Assembly: GCF_007641255.1 (NCBI RefSeq)
Contig: NZ_CP036259.1
Span: 186,001 to 250,000 of the forward strand
Reading direction: 5' to 3'
Length of the DNA: 64,000 nt
From: Sporomusa termitida
GTDB lineage: Bacteria > Bacillota > Negativicutes > Sporomusales > Sporomusaceae
Shown: positions 51,133 to 58,959 of the stretch, in pieces
Numbering within the stretch: the first letter of the stretch is position 1
How the letters are laid out: every line of letters starts with the position of its first letter
Translations under genes and position numbers: made by a program
Notes under the pieces: model-generated
What the model was told of the DNA's origin: nothing
Seen by the model: only the letters and a program-made list of their open reading frames with translations
Database searches by the model: none

Positions 51133-53361
51133 ATGATTTTGTCAGATAATGCAATTAAGGTACTGGAAAAACGCTATTTTGCCAAAGATGAAAATGGTCA
51201 GCTGCTGGAAGACAGTGCCGGGATGTTCCGCCGGGTTGCTAAAGCGGTCGCTGCTGCCGATGCCCCCTATGTTTCAGCCCTGGCTTTACAGACGATTGAG
51301 GATGAATTTTATGAAATGATGTCCGGTCTGGAGTTTCTGCCCAATTCACCGACCCTGATGAATGCCGGCCGGCCTTTGGGGCAATTAAGCGCTTGCTTTG
51401 TGCTGCCGATAGAAGACTCAATGGAAAATATTTTTGAAACCCTGAAAAATGCCGCTATGATTCATAAAAGCGGCGGGGGGACAGGGTTTAGTTTTTCCCG
51501 GTTAAGGCCGAAAGGGTCGGCAGTAAATTCAACCGGCGGGGTTGCCAGCGGCCCGGTTAGTTTTATGAAAGTTTTTAATGCCGCAACCGAAGCGGTAAAA
51601 CAGGGCGGCACCCGCCGGGGGGCCAATATGGGCCTTCTCCGGGTGGATCATCCTGATATTATGGATTTTATTACTGCTAAGCAGGATAACGCCGATATTA
51701 CCAATTTTAATCTCAGTGTTGGCATTACCGAAACGTTTATGAAAGCGGTGGCAGCAAACGCGGATTATGATTTAATCGACCCTCATAGTCAGACTATAAC
51801 CGGGAGTTTAAACGCCCGGGCGGTATTTGCGGCGATTGTCGACATGGCCTGGCGCAATGGCGAGCCGGGAATCATCTTTTTAGACAGGCTGAATCAGGAC
51901 AATGTGACACCGGAACTCGGGGATTTTGAAAGTACCAATCCCTGTGGTGAACAGCCGCTGCTGCCTTATGAATCCTGTAATCTCGGTTCGATAAATGTAA
52001 GCCTGCTGGTAACAGACCAGGGAAACGGACCGGTTCTTGATTTTGAACGGCTTGTGACTGTTGTAAAAAAAGCCGTTCATTTTCTCGATAATGTGATTGA
52101 TGTCAATAAGTATCCCTTGCCTGAAATTGAGCAGATAACAAAAAGCACCAGAAAAATCGGGTTAGGGATTATGGGTTGGGCTGATTTGTTATTCCGGCTG
52201 AACATCCCGTATAATTCGCAGCCGGCACTGGACCTTGCGGAACAGCTTATAGGTGTTATCCGGGAGCAGGCCAGAGAAGCGTCAGCAGAACTGGCCGAAC
52301 GCAAAGGCGTGTTTCCCCAGTTTGAAAAAAGCACACATTGCCAGCACGGAATCAGGGTTCGCAATGCCACCACAACAACGATCGCACCAACCGGTACATT
52401 AAGCATTCTGGCCGGCGTCTCCAGTGGTATTGAACCATTATTTGCGTTGGCCTATATCCGGAATGTTATGGACAATGACGAATTAATGGAGACAAACCCG
52501 TTTTTTAAACAAGCGGCCCTAACCGGTGGCTTTTACAGTGAGCCATTGATGCGGACGATTGCGGCCCGGGGAACAATAAAAGGCCTGGCTGCCCTGCCGG
52601 CTTCCGTGCAGGCGGTTTTTGTTACTGCCCATGATATTTCCCCGGAATGGCATGTGAAAATGCAGGCCGCATTCCAGAAGCACACCGATAATGCTGTCTC
52701 GAAGACTGTTAATCTCAGTAGTAAAGCTACCCGGGAAGATGTTAGCGATATATTTACCCTGGCTTATGAAACCGGTTGCAAGGGGGTAACGATTTACCGG
52801 GATGGCAGCAGGGATTTGCAGGTGCTGAATATCGGCAAGGTTAACGGTAAAGAACCACCTGCACCGGCAGAAACAGTGACTGAACCAAAACAGGGTTTCT
52901 TTGCCCCCAGAGCCAGGCCGGATATAACCACCGGCTTTACGGAAAAGGTTAAGATCGGCTGCGGCACGATATTTATCACTGTTAATTATGATCAGCATGG
53001 CATCTGTGAGGTGTTCACCAACACCGGCCGGGCCGGCGGCTGCCCGTCCCAGTCCGAGGCTACGGCACGGCTGGTTTCTATTGCTTTGCGGTCCGGTATG
53101 GATGCTAATTCGATCATTGACCAGTTAAAAGGCATCAGATGCCATTCGACAATCAGGCAAAACGATTTGCAGGTATTATCCTGCCCTGATGCGATCGGCA
53201 AGGTTATTGAAAAAGTAATGAAACTCCAAAATGGGGATCAGGCGGAAGGGAATGTCACCCTCAGAGCCGGGGAAAATGGGTGCCCCGAATGCGGCAAGCT
53301 GGTAGAGCATGAAGGCGGCTGTGTCATTTGCCGGCACTGCGGCTTTAGCAAATGCAACTAA
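51133..53361 (+). CDS. nrdJ: Adenosylcobalamin-dependent ribonucleotide reductase (class II)
   Basis: 742 aa from ATG 51133 (AGGAGG 9 nt upstream). It converts ribonucleotides to deoxyribonucleotides using B12. 'NSPTLMNAGRPLGQLSACF', 'GGGTGFSFSRLRPKG', the active-site 'NPCGEQPLLPYESCNLGSIN' and 'ATTTIAPTGTLSILAG' define the catalytic barrel. The C-terminus (~590-742) has the TSCPD-like domain ('GCGTIFITVNYD') and a zinc ribbon (CPECGKL, CVICRHCGFSKC). NrdR boxes control it. Confidence 0.96.
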   Translation: MILSDNAIKVLEKRYFAKDENGQLLEDSAGMFRRVAKAVAAADAPYVSALALQTIEDEFYEMMSGLEFLPNSPTLMNAGRPLGQLSACFVLPIEDSMENIFETLKNAAMIHKSGGGTGFSFSRLRPKGSAVNSTGGVASGPVSFMKVFNAATEAVKQGGTRRGANMGLLRVDHPDIMDFITAKQDNADITNFNLSVGITETFMKAVAANADYDLIDPHSQTITGSLNARAVFAAIVDMAWRNGEPGIIFLDRLNQDNVTPELGDFESTNPCGEQPLLPYESCNLGSINVSLLVTDQGNGPVLDFERLVTVVKKAVHFLDNVIDVNKYPLPEIEQITKSTRKIGLGIMGWADLLFRLNIPYNSQPALDLAEQLIGVIREQAREASAELAERKGVFPQFEKSTHCQHGIRVRNATTTTIAPTGTLSILAGVSSGIEPLFALAYIRNVMDNDELMETNPFFKQAALTGGFYSEPLMRTIAARGTIKGLAALPASVQAVFVTAHDISPEWHVKMQAAFQKHTDNAVSKTVNLSSKATREDVSDIFTLAYETGCKGVTIYRDGSRDLQVLNIGKVNGKEPPAPAETVTEPKQGFFAPRARPDITTGFTEKVKIGCGTIFITVNYDQHGICEVFTNTGRAGGCPSQSEATARLVSIALRSGMDANSIIDQLKGIRCHSTIRQNDLQVLSCPDAIGKVIEKVMKLQNGDQAEGNVTLRAGENGCPECGKLVEHEGGCVICRHCGFSKCN

Positions 53362-53433
53362 GCCCTTACAATCTTCAATCCGGGAGACAAGAGGGCAGAT
53401 ACCATCCCGGCAAGAACCAAGGAGGAAATCGTT

Positions 53434-55440
53434 ATGGAGGTTGTACGCTCGGTTTGTCCTTATGATTGTCCTGATGCCTGTGGTCTCCTTGTATTAGTAA
53501 AGGCGGGGAAAGTGGTCAAAGTCCAGGGCGATCCGGATCACACTTTTACCAGGGGCACGCTGTGCCCGAAAATGGCCCATTATGAGCGAACCGTCCACTC
53601 GCCGCAGCGGCTCACAACCCCGTTGCGGCGGCGGGGTGCCAAGGGCAGCGGCAGTTTTGCGCCGGTTTCCTGGGACGAGGCAATTGCCAGCATAACGACA
53701 AAATGGCAGGCGATTATTGAACAGCACGGGCCGGAAGCTATTCTGCCCTATTCTTATGCCGGCACGATGGGGCTTGTACAGCGCAATGCCGGCCACCCGT
53801 TTTTTTACAGTCTGGGGGCTTCACAGCTTGAACGCACAATCTGTTCGCCGGCCAAGGGCTGTGGCTGGAGCGCGGTTATGGGGCAGACAATGGCGCTGCA
53901 TACCCGGGAAATTCATGCCAGCGACCTTATTATTCTCTGGGGCCTTCATGCGCTGGCAACAAACCTTCATATTATGCATGATATACGTATAGCCCGCAAA
54001 CAGGGAGCCCGGGTATGGCTGATTGACACATATGAGAACCCCACTGCCAGGGCCGCCGACTGGCTGATTGTTGTCCGGCCGGGGACAGACGGCGCCCTGG
54101 CGCTGGGAATGCTGCATGTCATCGCCCGGGAAAACCTGGCAGATCAGGATTTTGTCAATCGGTATGTACAAGGGTATGAGGAACTGAAAGCCACTGTCCT
54201 GCCTGAGTATACCCCGGCCGCAGTCAGCCGGATCACCGGCCTTGCCGCTGCGGACATTGAGGAGCTGGCCAGGCTGTATGCCTCGGCCCGGGCCCCGTAC
54301 ATTCAGTTAGGCAGTGGTCTGTCCCGTTATAGCAACGGGGCCATGACCGTGCGGGCTATTGTTTGCCTGCCGGCTGTTGTCGGTGCCTGGGCTAAACCCG
54401 GGGGCGGACTATTCGCCGGTACTTCCACCGGTGCTGCTTTTGACACGCAGGGCGTGACCCGCGAGGATTTTATAAAAAAACCGGCCCGGATCATTAATAT
54501 GAATCAACTGGGCCAGGTGTTAAATGAGACAGGCAAGCCCCCGGTCATGAGCCTGTATGTGTATCACTCCAATCCGGCGGCCATAGCGCCGGATCAGAAT
54601 CAGGTGCTGGCGGGACTGGCCCGGGAGGATTTATTTACGGTTGTGCATGAGCGCTTTTTAACAGATACGGCTAACTATGCCGATATTGTTTTGCCGGCAA
54701 CGACCTCGCTGGAGCATAGTGATATTTACCGGTCCTACGGACATTACGGTGTACAGCGGGCCCGGGCGGTGATACCGGCGGTCGGGCAGGCCAAATCCAA
54801 CTGGGAGGTATTCTGCCTGCTGGCAGCAGCCATGGGATTGCAGCAGTCTTTCTTTGCCCAGTCGGCCGATGATCTGATTGACAGTATGCTGGCCCGGCCG
54901 ACGGCGTGGCTGGCCGGTACGCCGCTGGCAGCGCTGCAGGCCGGATTTCCGGTTGAATTGCCGCTGCCGGCCGGGTATAAGACTGAGTTTAAAACCCCAT
55001 CAGGCAAGATCGAGATTTTAAATACAAGCCAGGCTGAGCCATTGCCGAGGTATACGAAACCCCATGGCGATAAGGCCGGCTTCTGGCTGATCAACGCCCC
55101 TGATCCGCGATTGTTGAACTCTTCCTTTAATGAGCGGGAGGATCTCACCAGGAATGGCAAGATGCGGCTGAAGATGAATCCGGCCGATGCCGGCGGCCAG
55201 GGCCTCCGGGACGGGCAGTTGGTTGTGGCCTATAATGAACGGGGGGAGGTAGCCTTTACCCTGGAAGTCTCATCCGCTGTACCGGCCGGGGTTGTTGTCG
55301 GCGAAGGAGTTTGGTGGCTGCAGCATGTTCCCGGCAGCCGTTCAGTCAATGCCCTGACCTCGCAGCGCCTTACTGACCAGGGGCGGGGCAGTACTTTTTA
55401 TGATGTCAAAGTAAACGTCCGGGCCGCGGCCGTGTCTTAG
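53434..55440 (+). CDS. Molybdopterin-dependent oxidoreductase
   Basis: 668 aa, DMSO reductase superfamily. The N-terminal [4Fe-4S] domain uses CPYDCPDAC and a downstream cysteine in TLCPKM. 'ICSPAKGCGWSAVMG' falls where the Mo/W ligand is expected, and the C-terminal ~100 residues are the molydopterin dinucleotide-binding domain ('LLNSSFNEREDL'). No twin-arginine signal, so cytoplasmic. No Fe-S or membrane partner genes are adjacent. Substrate unknown; formate dehydrogenase-like and thiosulfate/polysulfide-like relatives are possible. GGAGG precedes ATG 53434. Confidence 0.88.
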   Translation: MEVVRSVCPYDCPDACGLLVLVKAGKVVKVQGDPDHTFTRGTLCPKMAHYERTVHSPQRLTTPLRRRGAKGSGSFAPVSWDEAIASITTKWQAIIEQHGPEAILPYSYAGTMGLVQRNAGHPFFYSLGASQLERTICSPAKGCGWSAVMGQTMALHTREIHASDLIILWGLHALATNLHIMHDIRIARKQGARVWLIDTYENPTARAADWLIVVRPGTDGALALGMLHVIARENLADQDFVNRYVQGYEELKATVLPEYTPAAVSRITGLAAADIEELARLYASARAPYIQLGSGLSRYSNGAMTVRAIVCLPAVVGAWAKPGGGLFAGTSTGAAFDTQGVTREDFIKKPARIINMNQLGQVLNETGKPPVMSLYVYHSNPAAIAPDQNQVLAGLAREDLFTVVHERFLTDTANYADIVLPATTSLEHSDIYRSYGHYGVQRARAVIPAVGQAKSNWEVFCLLAAAMGLQQSFFAQSADDLIDSMLARPTAWLAGTPLAALQAGFPVELPLPAGYKTEFKTPSGKIEILNTSQAEPLPRYTKPHGDKAGFWLINAPDPRLLNSSFNEREDLTRNGKMRLKMNPADAGGQGLRDGQLVVAYNERGEVAFTLEVSSAVPAGVVVGEGVWWLQHVPGSRSVNALTSQRLTDQGRGSTFYDVKVNVRAAAVS

Positions 55441-56399
55441 TGTCCGGACTCGGGATAAAACAGATTGGACAGGTAATCGATGGCTTCATCCGCCCGGCTG
55501 GCCGGGTTGACGGCGAACAACTGGTAAGGCAGCTGGTATACCTGTTTTTGCTGCACCGCACTGAGTGTTTGCCAGGAGGGGTGTACCAGCAGCTCATTGC
55601 GGATTTTATCGCTGACTTTGGCTTCATAGCTGTGGCTGATCAGGAGAATCAGGTCCGGCCTGGACCGGGCCGCGAATTCCAGGTTCAGGGGCAGATACTG
55701 CAGGTCCTCGCTGCTCATGGCTGCGGCCACATTGACGGCATTGAGCCGGCGGATGAGATCACCGATAAAGCTGTTGGGCAAGGCCATATAGAATTTTTCC
55801 GGCGAGCCCCAGATAATCAGGACCCGGGGTGAAGGCCTGTTTTTACTTTTGGCCTGGGCTTGCTGTAATCTGCTGTCTAACCGTTCAATAACCCGGCTGG
55901 CCTGGCTGGGGTGATCCGTCAGTTCGCCGTAAAAGCGTAAAGTCTGACTGATATGCTGGAAATTGTCCAGCCGCTGCAGATAGACCGGAATGCCGGCTTG
56001 TTTCAAAGTCGAGAGAATCGGCTGGCGCAGATGAATGTCTGTTGCCAATACGAGGTCGGGTTTTAAAGCGATAATCTGCTCAATATCCGGGCAGGGTGTC
56101 TCACCCACCACCGGGACATCCTTGATTTTTTCCATTAAGTCCGGTGGCAGGGCTGCCGTATTAGGGCGGCCGACCAATTGTCCGCCGGCAGCGTAATATA
56201 AATCAACATTAGAAGGGTTGAGCGCAACCAGCCGCAACGACCTCCCTTTTTTGATTGTCTGTACCAGGTTGCATTTGGGGCACTGGATTTCCACATATTT
56301 GACCTGGCCTTTGAAAAGCAGCCTGTTGCACTTGGGACAACGGCACTCGTTCATAGCTGCCGTATTTAACCTGCCACTGCCGTTAACTGGGGGATGCAT
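55437..56399 (-). CDS. Com-like zinc ribbon fused to a signal-less periplasmic-binding domain
   Basis: 320 aa from ATG 56399 (AAGGAGG 11 nt upstream; TTG 56408 possible). Residues 18-45 form a Com-type zinc ribbon: C21xxC24, 15 residues, C40xxC43, with 'CNRLLFKG' and 'VEIQC'. Residues ~55-318 are a class III binding-protein domain closely similar to the protein at 57982 ('NFQHISQTLRFYGELT', 'VLIIWGSPEKFYMA', 'LPYQLFAVNPA'). There is no signal peptide, lipobox or membrane helix, so it should be cytoplasmic. A ligand-sensing regulator is inferred. The gene has a Fur-box promoter and leader copy D. Its stop overlaps that of the convergent molybdoenzyme gene. Confidence 0.85.
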   Translation of the reverse strand: MHPPVNGSGRLNTAAMNECRCPKCNRLLFKGQVKYVEIQCPKCNLVQTIKKGRSLRLVALNPSNVDLYYAAGGQLVGRPNTAALPPDLMEKIKDVPVVGETPCPDIEQIIALKPDLVLATDIHLRQPILSTLKQAGIPVYLQRLDNFQHISQTLRFYGELTDHPSQASRVIERLDSRLQQAQAKSKNRPSPRVLIIWGSPEKFYMALPNSFIGDLIRRLNAVNVAAAMSSEDLQYLPLNLEFAARSRPDLILLISHSYEAKVSDKIRNELLVHPSWQTLSAVQQKQVYQLPYQLFAVNPASRADEAIDYLSNLFYPESGH

Positions 56400-56429
56400 A
56401 TAATACAATACCTCCTTTACTTTACAGTA

Positions 56430-56568
56430 ATAAAGAAAACACGGCTGGCGCCGGGCCTTTGGCGAAAGCGTAAGCCAAGGTTGCCCCTTATCCGGGGAAA
56501 GTTATACTTTCTTTCAGGATAAAAAAATTCCGCGTGAAATAACATTCACCCGGAGCTCAAGGCCCTCT
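56430..56568 (-). promoter_or_regulatory. Leader copy D: GRGCC/GAGCTCC attenuator plus downstream module
   Basis: On the minus strand AGAGGGCC-TT-GAGCTCC begins at 56568. TCCGGGTGAA pairs with TTCACGCGGA (one mismatch), then a T7 run: an intrinsic terminator. GGGC and GCTC can pair as a competing hairpin. Further on, a second module contains the palindrome GAAAGT-ATA-ACTTTC, 'ccccggataaggg', and a GGCT...AGCC stem followed by GTGTTTTCTTT. The module recurs at 57131-57220. Confidence 0.6.
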
Positions 56569-56570
56569 TA

Positions 56571-56618
56571 ATAATCATTCTCAATGTTATTATAAAAAAG
56601 CCGGAACATTCTTGTCAA
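56571..56618 (-). promoter_or_regulatory. Promoter with Fur box (Com-SBP fusion gene)
   Basis: On the minus strand TTGACA (56618-56613), an 18-bp spacer and TATAAT (56594-56589) are a near-perfect sigma-70 promoter. The sequence just after the -10, 'attgagaatgattatt' (56586-56571), is a good Fur box covering the start site. Confidence 0.85.
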
Positions 56619-56705
56619 GCGGGCTGGCGGCGTTGCGGCCGCAAAATGTGGCCGACGGCCAAAAAAGCAGGCAGAGCAGCTTTGTGCCATAGGTTAAAAA
56701 AACAT

Positions 56706-56734
56706 TTGACATTGATAATGGTTATCAATATACT
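56706..56734 (+). promoter_or_regulatory. Promoter with Fur box (com-tonB-haem operon)
   Basis: TTGACA (56706-56711), a 17-bp spacer and TATACT (56729-56734). The spacer is ATTGATAA-TGGT-TATCAAT, a strong palindromic Fur site. It is divergent from the fusion-gene promoter, 88 bp away. Confidence 0.88.
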
Positions 56735-56743
56735 ATAACTATA

Positions 56744-56800
56744 AGAGAGCCACTGAGAGCTCCGTGACGGGTAATATGGCACGGGGCTTTATTGTTAGGC
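56744..56800 (+). promoter_or_regulatory. Leader copy B: GRGCC/GAGCTCC attenuator
   Basis: AGAGAGCC-ACTGA-GAGCTCC begins at 56744, just after the predicted start site. AGCTCCGTG pairs with CACGGGGCT (9 bp, one G-T), followed by TTATTGTT. GAGC (56747-56750) can instead pair with GCTC (56759-56762). It sits about 60 nt before the com start. Confidence 0.6.
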
Positions 56801-56860
56801 ACTATTTCTTTGTGACTGCAGGAATCCTGATTCCCCTGATTAATTATTGGAGTGATGCAC

Positions 56861-57049
56861 ATGGAAGTCAAACCCAAAAATCTGCGGCAGACAAAATCAA
56901 AATTGCCGGAAGTGCGTTGTTTTCAGTGCAATAAGTTATTGTTCCTTGGCATTGCTGAGAATGTCGAGATCAAGTGCTCCCGTTGCGGGACTGTTCAGTG
57001 TATCGGCAGTTGCAGGCAAGAGGCGAAAGTACATATCAGCAGCTGGTAA
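56861..57049 (+). CDS. Com-like zinc-ribbon protein
   Basis: 62 aa from ATG 56861 (TTGGAG 9 nt upstream; ATG 56855 and GTG 56852 are alternatives). Cysteines C20xxC23, 15 residues, C39xxC42, with 'CNKLLF' and 'VEIKC', match the zinc ribbon of phage Mu Com and of the fusion protein encoded on the other strand; C47 and C51 are extra. Mu Com binds RNA to switch on mom translation, so RNA binding is likely. It lies between two copies of the leader element, which are its obvious candidate targets. The basic N-terminus (KPKNLRQTKSK) fits nucleic-acid binding. Confidence 0.82.
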   Translation: MEVKPKNLRQTKSKLPEVRCFQCNKLLFLGIAENVEIKCSRCGTVQCIGSCRQEAKVHISSW

Positions 57050-57080
57050 GTTGTTAAACTAGCGGTAGTCATTTACATAA

Positions 57081-57130
57081 CCTCAGAGAGCCTAGAGCTC
57101 CGCGGCCGTACAGTGCCCGGAGCTTTATTT
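57081..57130 (+). promoter_or_regulatory. Leader copy C: GRGCC/GAGCTCC attenuator inside the operon
   Basis: AGAGAGCC-TA-GAGCTCC begins at 57085. AGCTCCG pairs with CGGAGCT (perfect 7 bp), followed by TTATTTTATC. GAGC can pair with GCTC instead. No Fur box or good promoter lies directly upstream, so it should act on transcripts reading through from com, gating expression of tonB and the haem genes. Confidence 0.6.
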
Positions 57131-57254
57131 TATCCTGCAGGAAAGTATAACTTTCCCCGGATAAGGGCACCAGCGGCTTCCGCCTTCGTTAAGACTTGGC
57201 GCAAGCCGTATTTCTTTATTTTTCCTAAGATGTTCATTAAAGTGAGGTGATAGT
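57131..57254 (+). promoter_or_regulatory. Second leader module shared with copy D
   Basis: Positions 57141-57167 are identical over 27 nt to the minus strand at 56511-56485. The segment holds the palindrome GAAAGT-ATA-ACTTTC, then a CGGCTT...AAGCCG stem followed by TATTTCTTTATTTTT, a second terminator-like structure. GTGAGGTGA then precedes the tonB start. Confidence 0.55.
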
Positions 57255-57938
57255 GTGACCTATCAGCCATGCTGGTACAAAGCAGTCAGTCTTTCCTGTG
57301 CTGTCCATCTGGTTTTCATTTTGCTGCTGGTAATGGTTATGGGGCAGTTAGACCGGCCGTTAGCATTGCCTGAACGGTACCTTACTGTTGAACTTACTGA
57401 AATAGCCGGCTGTACCTATGCTGACAGTGTACCGGCACCGGCGGCTGTTTCCCCGGTGAGTCCTCAGCTTGATCAGCCACAGCCAAGTGCGGCCCGCCCG
57501 GCGGCCGACCCCGCCGCTGCGCCGGCGCCGGCTGCCGGGGCAGAGATAGCTGCGGTAACCGCAACCGCCGGGACTGCCGGCAGCGGCGAAGGGCCGGCCC
57601 CTCAGACTGCTGCCGCTGTTGCGGGACCGGCGGCTCCGGCAGCCAGGACGGCGGGCGGCAGGGAGCTTGACAGCATTATTAACGGCTTCCTGTCGCAAAT
57701 TGAAAAATATAAAGAATACCCGTATATTGCCAGGCGCCGGGGACAGGAAGGGACCGTTACGGTGGCAGTTCGCCTGAGTGCGGCCGGTGAACTGGCCGGA
57801 GCGCAGGTGGTGCGTTCCTCCGGGATCGCGGCTCTGGACGAGGCGGCTTTGACACTGGTACGTAAGGTTTGCCCTTTTGCGCATAACGCCGGCCGCAGCA
57901 TTGCGATGAACATCCCGATCGCTTATCAGATTGAGTAA
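57255..57938 (+). CDS. tonB: Energy transducer TonB (second copy)
   Basis: 227 aa, GTG start. Membrane anchor ~11-33, an Ala/Pro-rich periplasmic linker (~60-140), and a C-terminal TonB domain ('KYKEYPYIARRRGQEGTVTVAVRL' in part, 'LVRKVCPFAH'). It energises outer-membrane haem or siderophore receptors. It is the second gene of the com operon, followed 43 bp later by the binding protein. Confidence 0.9.
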   Translation: MTYQPCWYKAVSLSCAVHLVFILLLVMVMGQLDRPLALPERYLTVELTEIAGCTYADSVPAPAAVSPVSPQLDQPQPSAARPAADPAAAPAPAAGAEIAAVTATAGTAGSGEGPAPQTAAAVAGPAAPAARTAGGRELDSIINGFLSQIEKYKEYPYIARRRGQEGTVTVAVRLSAAGELAGAQVVRSSGIAALDEAALTLVRKVCPFAHNAGRSIAMNIPIAYQIE

Positions 57939-57981
57939 ACAGAGAGTGAATTAGCGGCCAACGCAGGAATGAGGTAGAGAT

Positions 57982-58959
57982 ATGAGTCAACACAGCAATA
58001 GAATAACGTTCGGCATGATTGGTTTATTATTGGTGGTCAGCATCCTGTTTTTATTAAAAGGCCAGGCACAGCCTGCGGATAATCAGGCACCGGCCCGCTA
58101 CCAGGTAACCGACAGTGCCGGCCGACAAGTGGAAATACCCCGCCGGCCCCAGCGGGTGATTGTTTTAAATGCATCAAACCTGGAACTGTTTTATGCTGTC
58201 GGCGGGACTGTGGTTGGACGTCCCACGACTGAGGCGCTGCCTGAGGCTGTTAAGGCTGCTGTTCGGCAGGTGCCGGCAATTGGTATTACTCCCAATCCCA
58301 ATATTGAACAAATTGTGGCTCTCAGGCCGGATTTGATTCTGGGAGTAAATATGCCTTTTCATCACAACCTGATCCCGGTGCTGAATAAGGCCGGTATTCC
58401 CATCCTGCTGCAGGCCCTGGAAAATTATCAGCAGATTATCGATACATTGCATTTTTATGGTGAATTAACAGGTCAGCCGGAACAGGCTGCTGCTGTCATT
58501 GCCGGGATTGAAGCCCGTTATGAGACGGTTGTCAAGAATACTAAAAACCATCCGGCCCCTAAGGTTGTGATCGTGTGGGGGTCGCCGGAAAGTTTCCATA
58601 TGGCAACCGCCCGCAGTTTTACCGGTGATCTGGTTAAAAGGCTGGGCGCAGTCAATGTGGCCGATGCAGGGGACCATAGTGGCGGACAGATGGGCTATGT
58701 GCCGTTAAGTATGGAGTATGTGGCCAAGCAAAATCCGGATAAGATTTTTTTGATAACCCATAGCCCGGACGAAAAAACCAATGGTAAAATCCGGAACGAT
58801 CTGGTAAACCATCCTGCCTGGCGGGGGTTAAAGGCAGTAGCAACCAACCAGGTCCACTTGCTGCCCTATAACCTGTTTGCCGTAAATCCCGGTACTCAGG
58901 TGGGCGAGGCGCTGACCGTGCTGGCCGGTTTCTTATATCCGGAGGTGACTCAACCGTGA
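57982..58959 (+). CDS. Haem/iron ABC substrate-binding protein
   Basis: 325 aa. N-terminal membrane anchor (~9-28) without a lipobox, then a class III binding fold: 'RPQRVIVLNASNLELFYAVGG', 'RPDLILGVNMP', 'VVIVWGSPESFHMA', 'HLLPYNLFAVNPG'. The operon context (FecCD permease, ATPase, haem-degrading radical SAM enzyme) points to haem. It is the close paralogue of the Com-fused cytoplasmic protein at 55437. Confidence 0.9.
   Translation: MSQHSNRITFGMIGLLLVVSILFLLKGQAQPADNQAPARYQVTDSAGRQVEIPRRPQRVIVLNASNLELFYAVGGTVVGRPTTEALPEAVKAAVRQVPAIGITPNPNIEQIVALRPDLILGVNMPFHHNLIPVLNKAGIPILLQALENYQQIIDTLHFYGELTGQPEQAAAVIAGIEARYETVVKNTKNHPAPKVVIVWGSPESFHMATARSFTGDLVKRLGAVNVADAGDHSGGQMGYVPLSMEYVAKQNPDKIFLITHSPDEKTNGKIRNDLVNHPAWRGLKAVATNQVHLLPYNLFAVNPGTQVGEALTVLAGFLYPEVTQP

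Noticed and set aside
57040-57084. Separate Fur-controlled promoter for tonB before leader C
   Set aside because: No Fur-like sequence and only poor -35/-10 matches; read-through from the com promoter is more likely.
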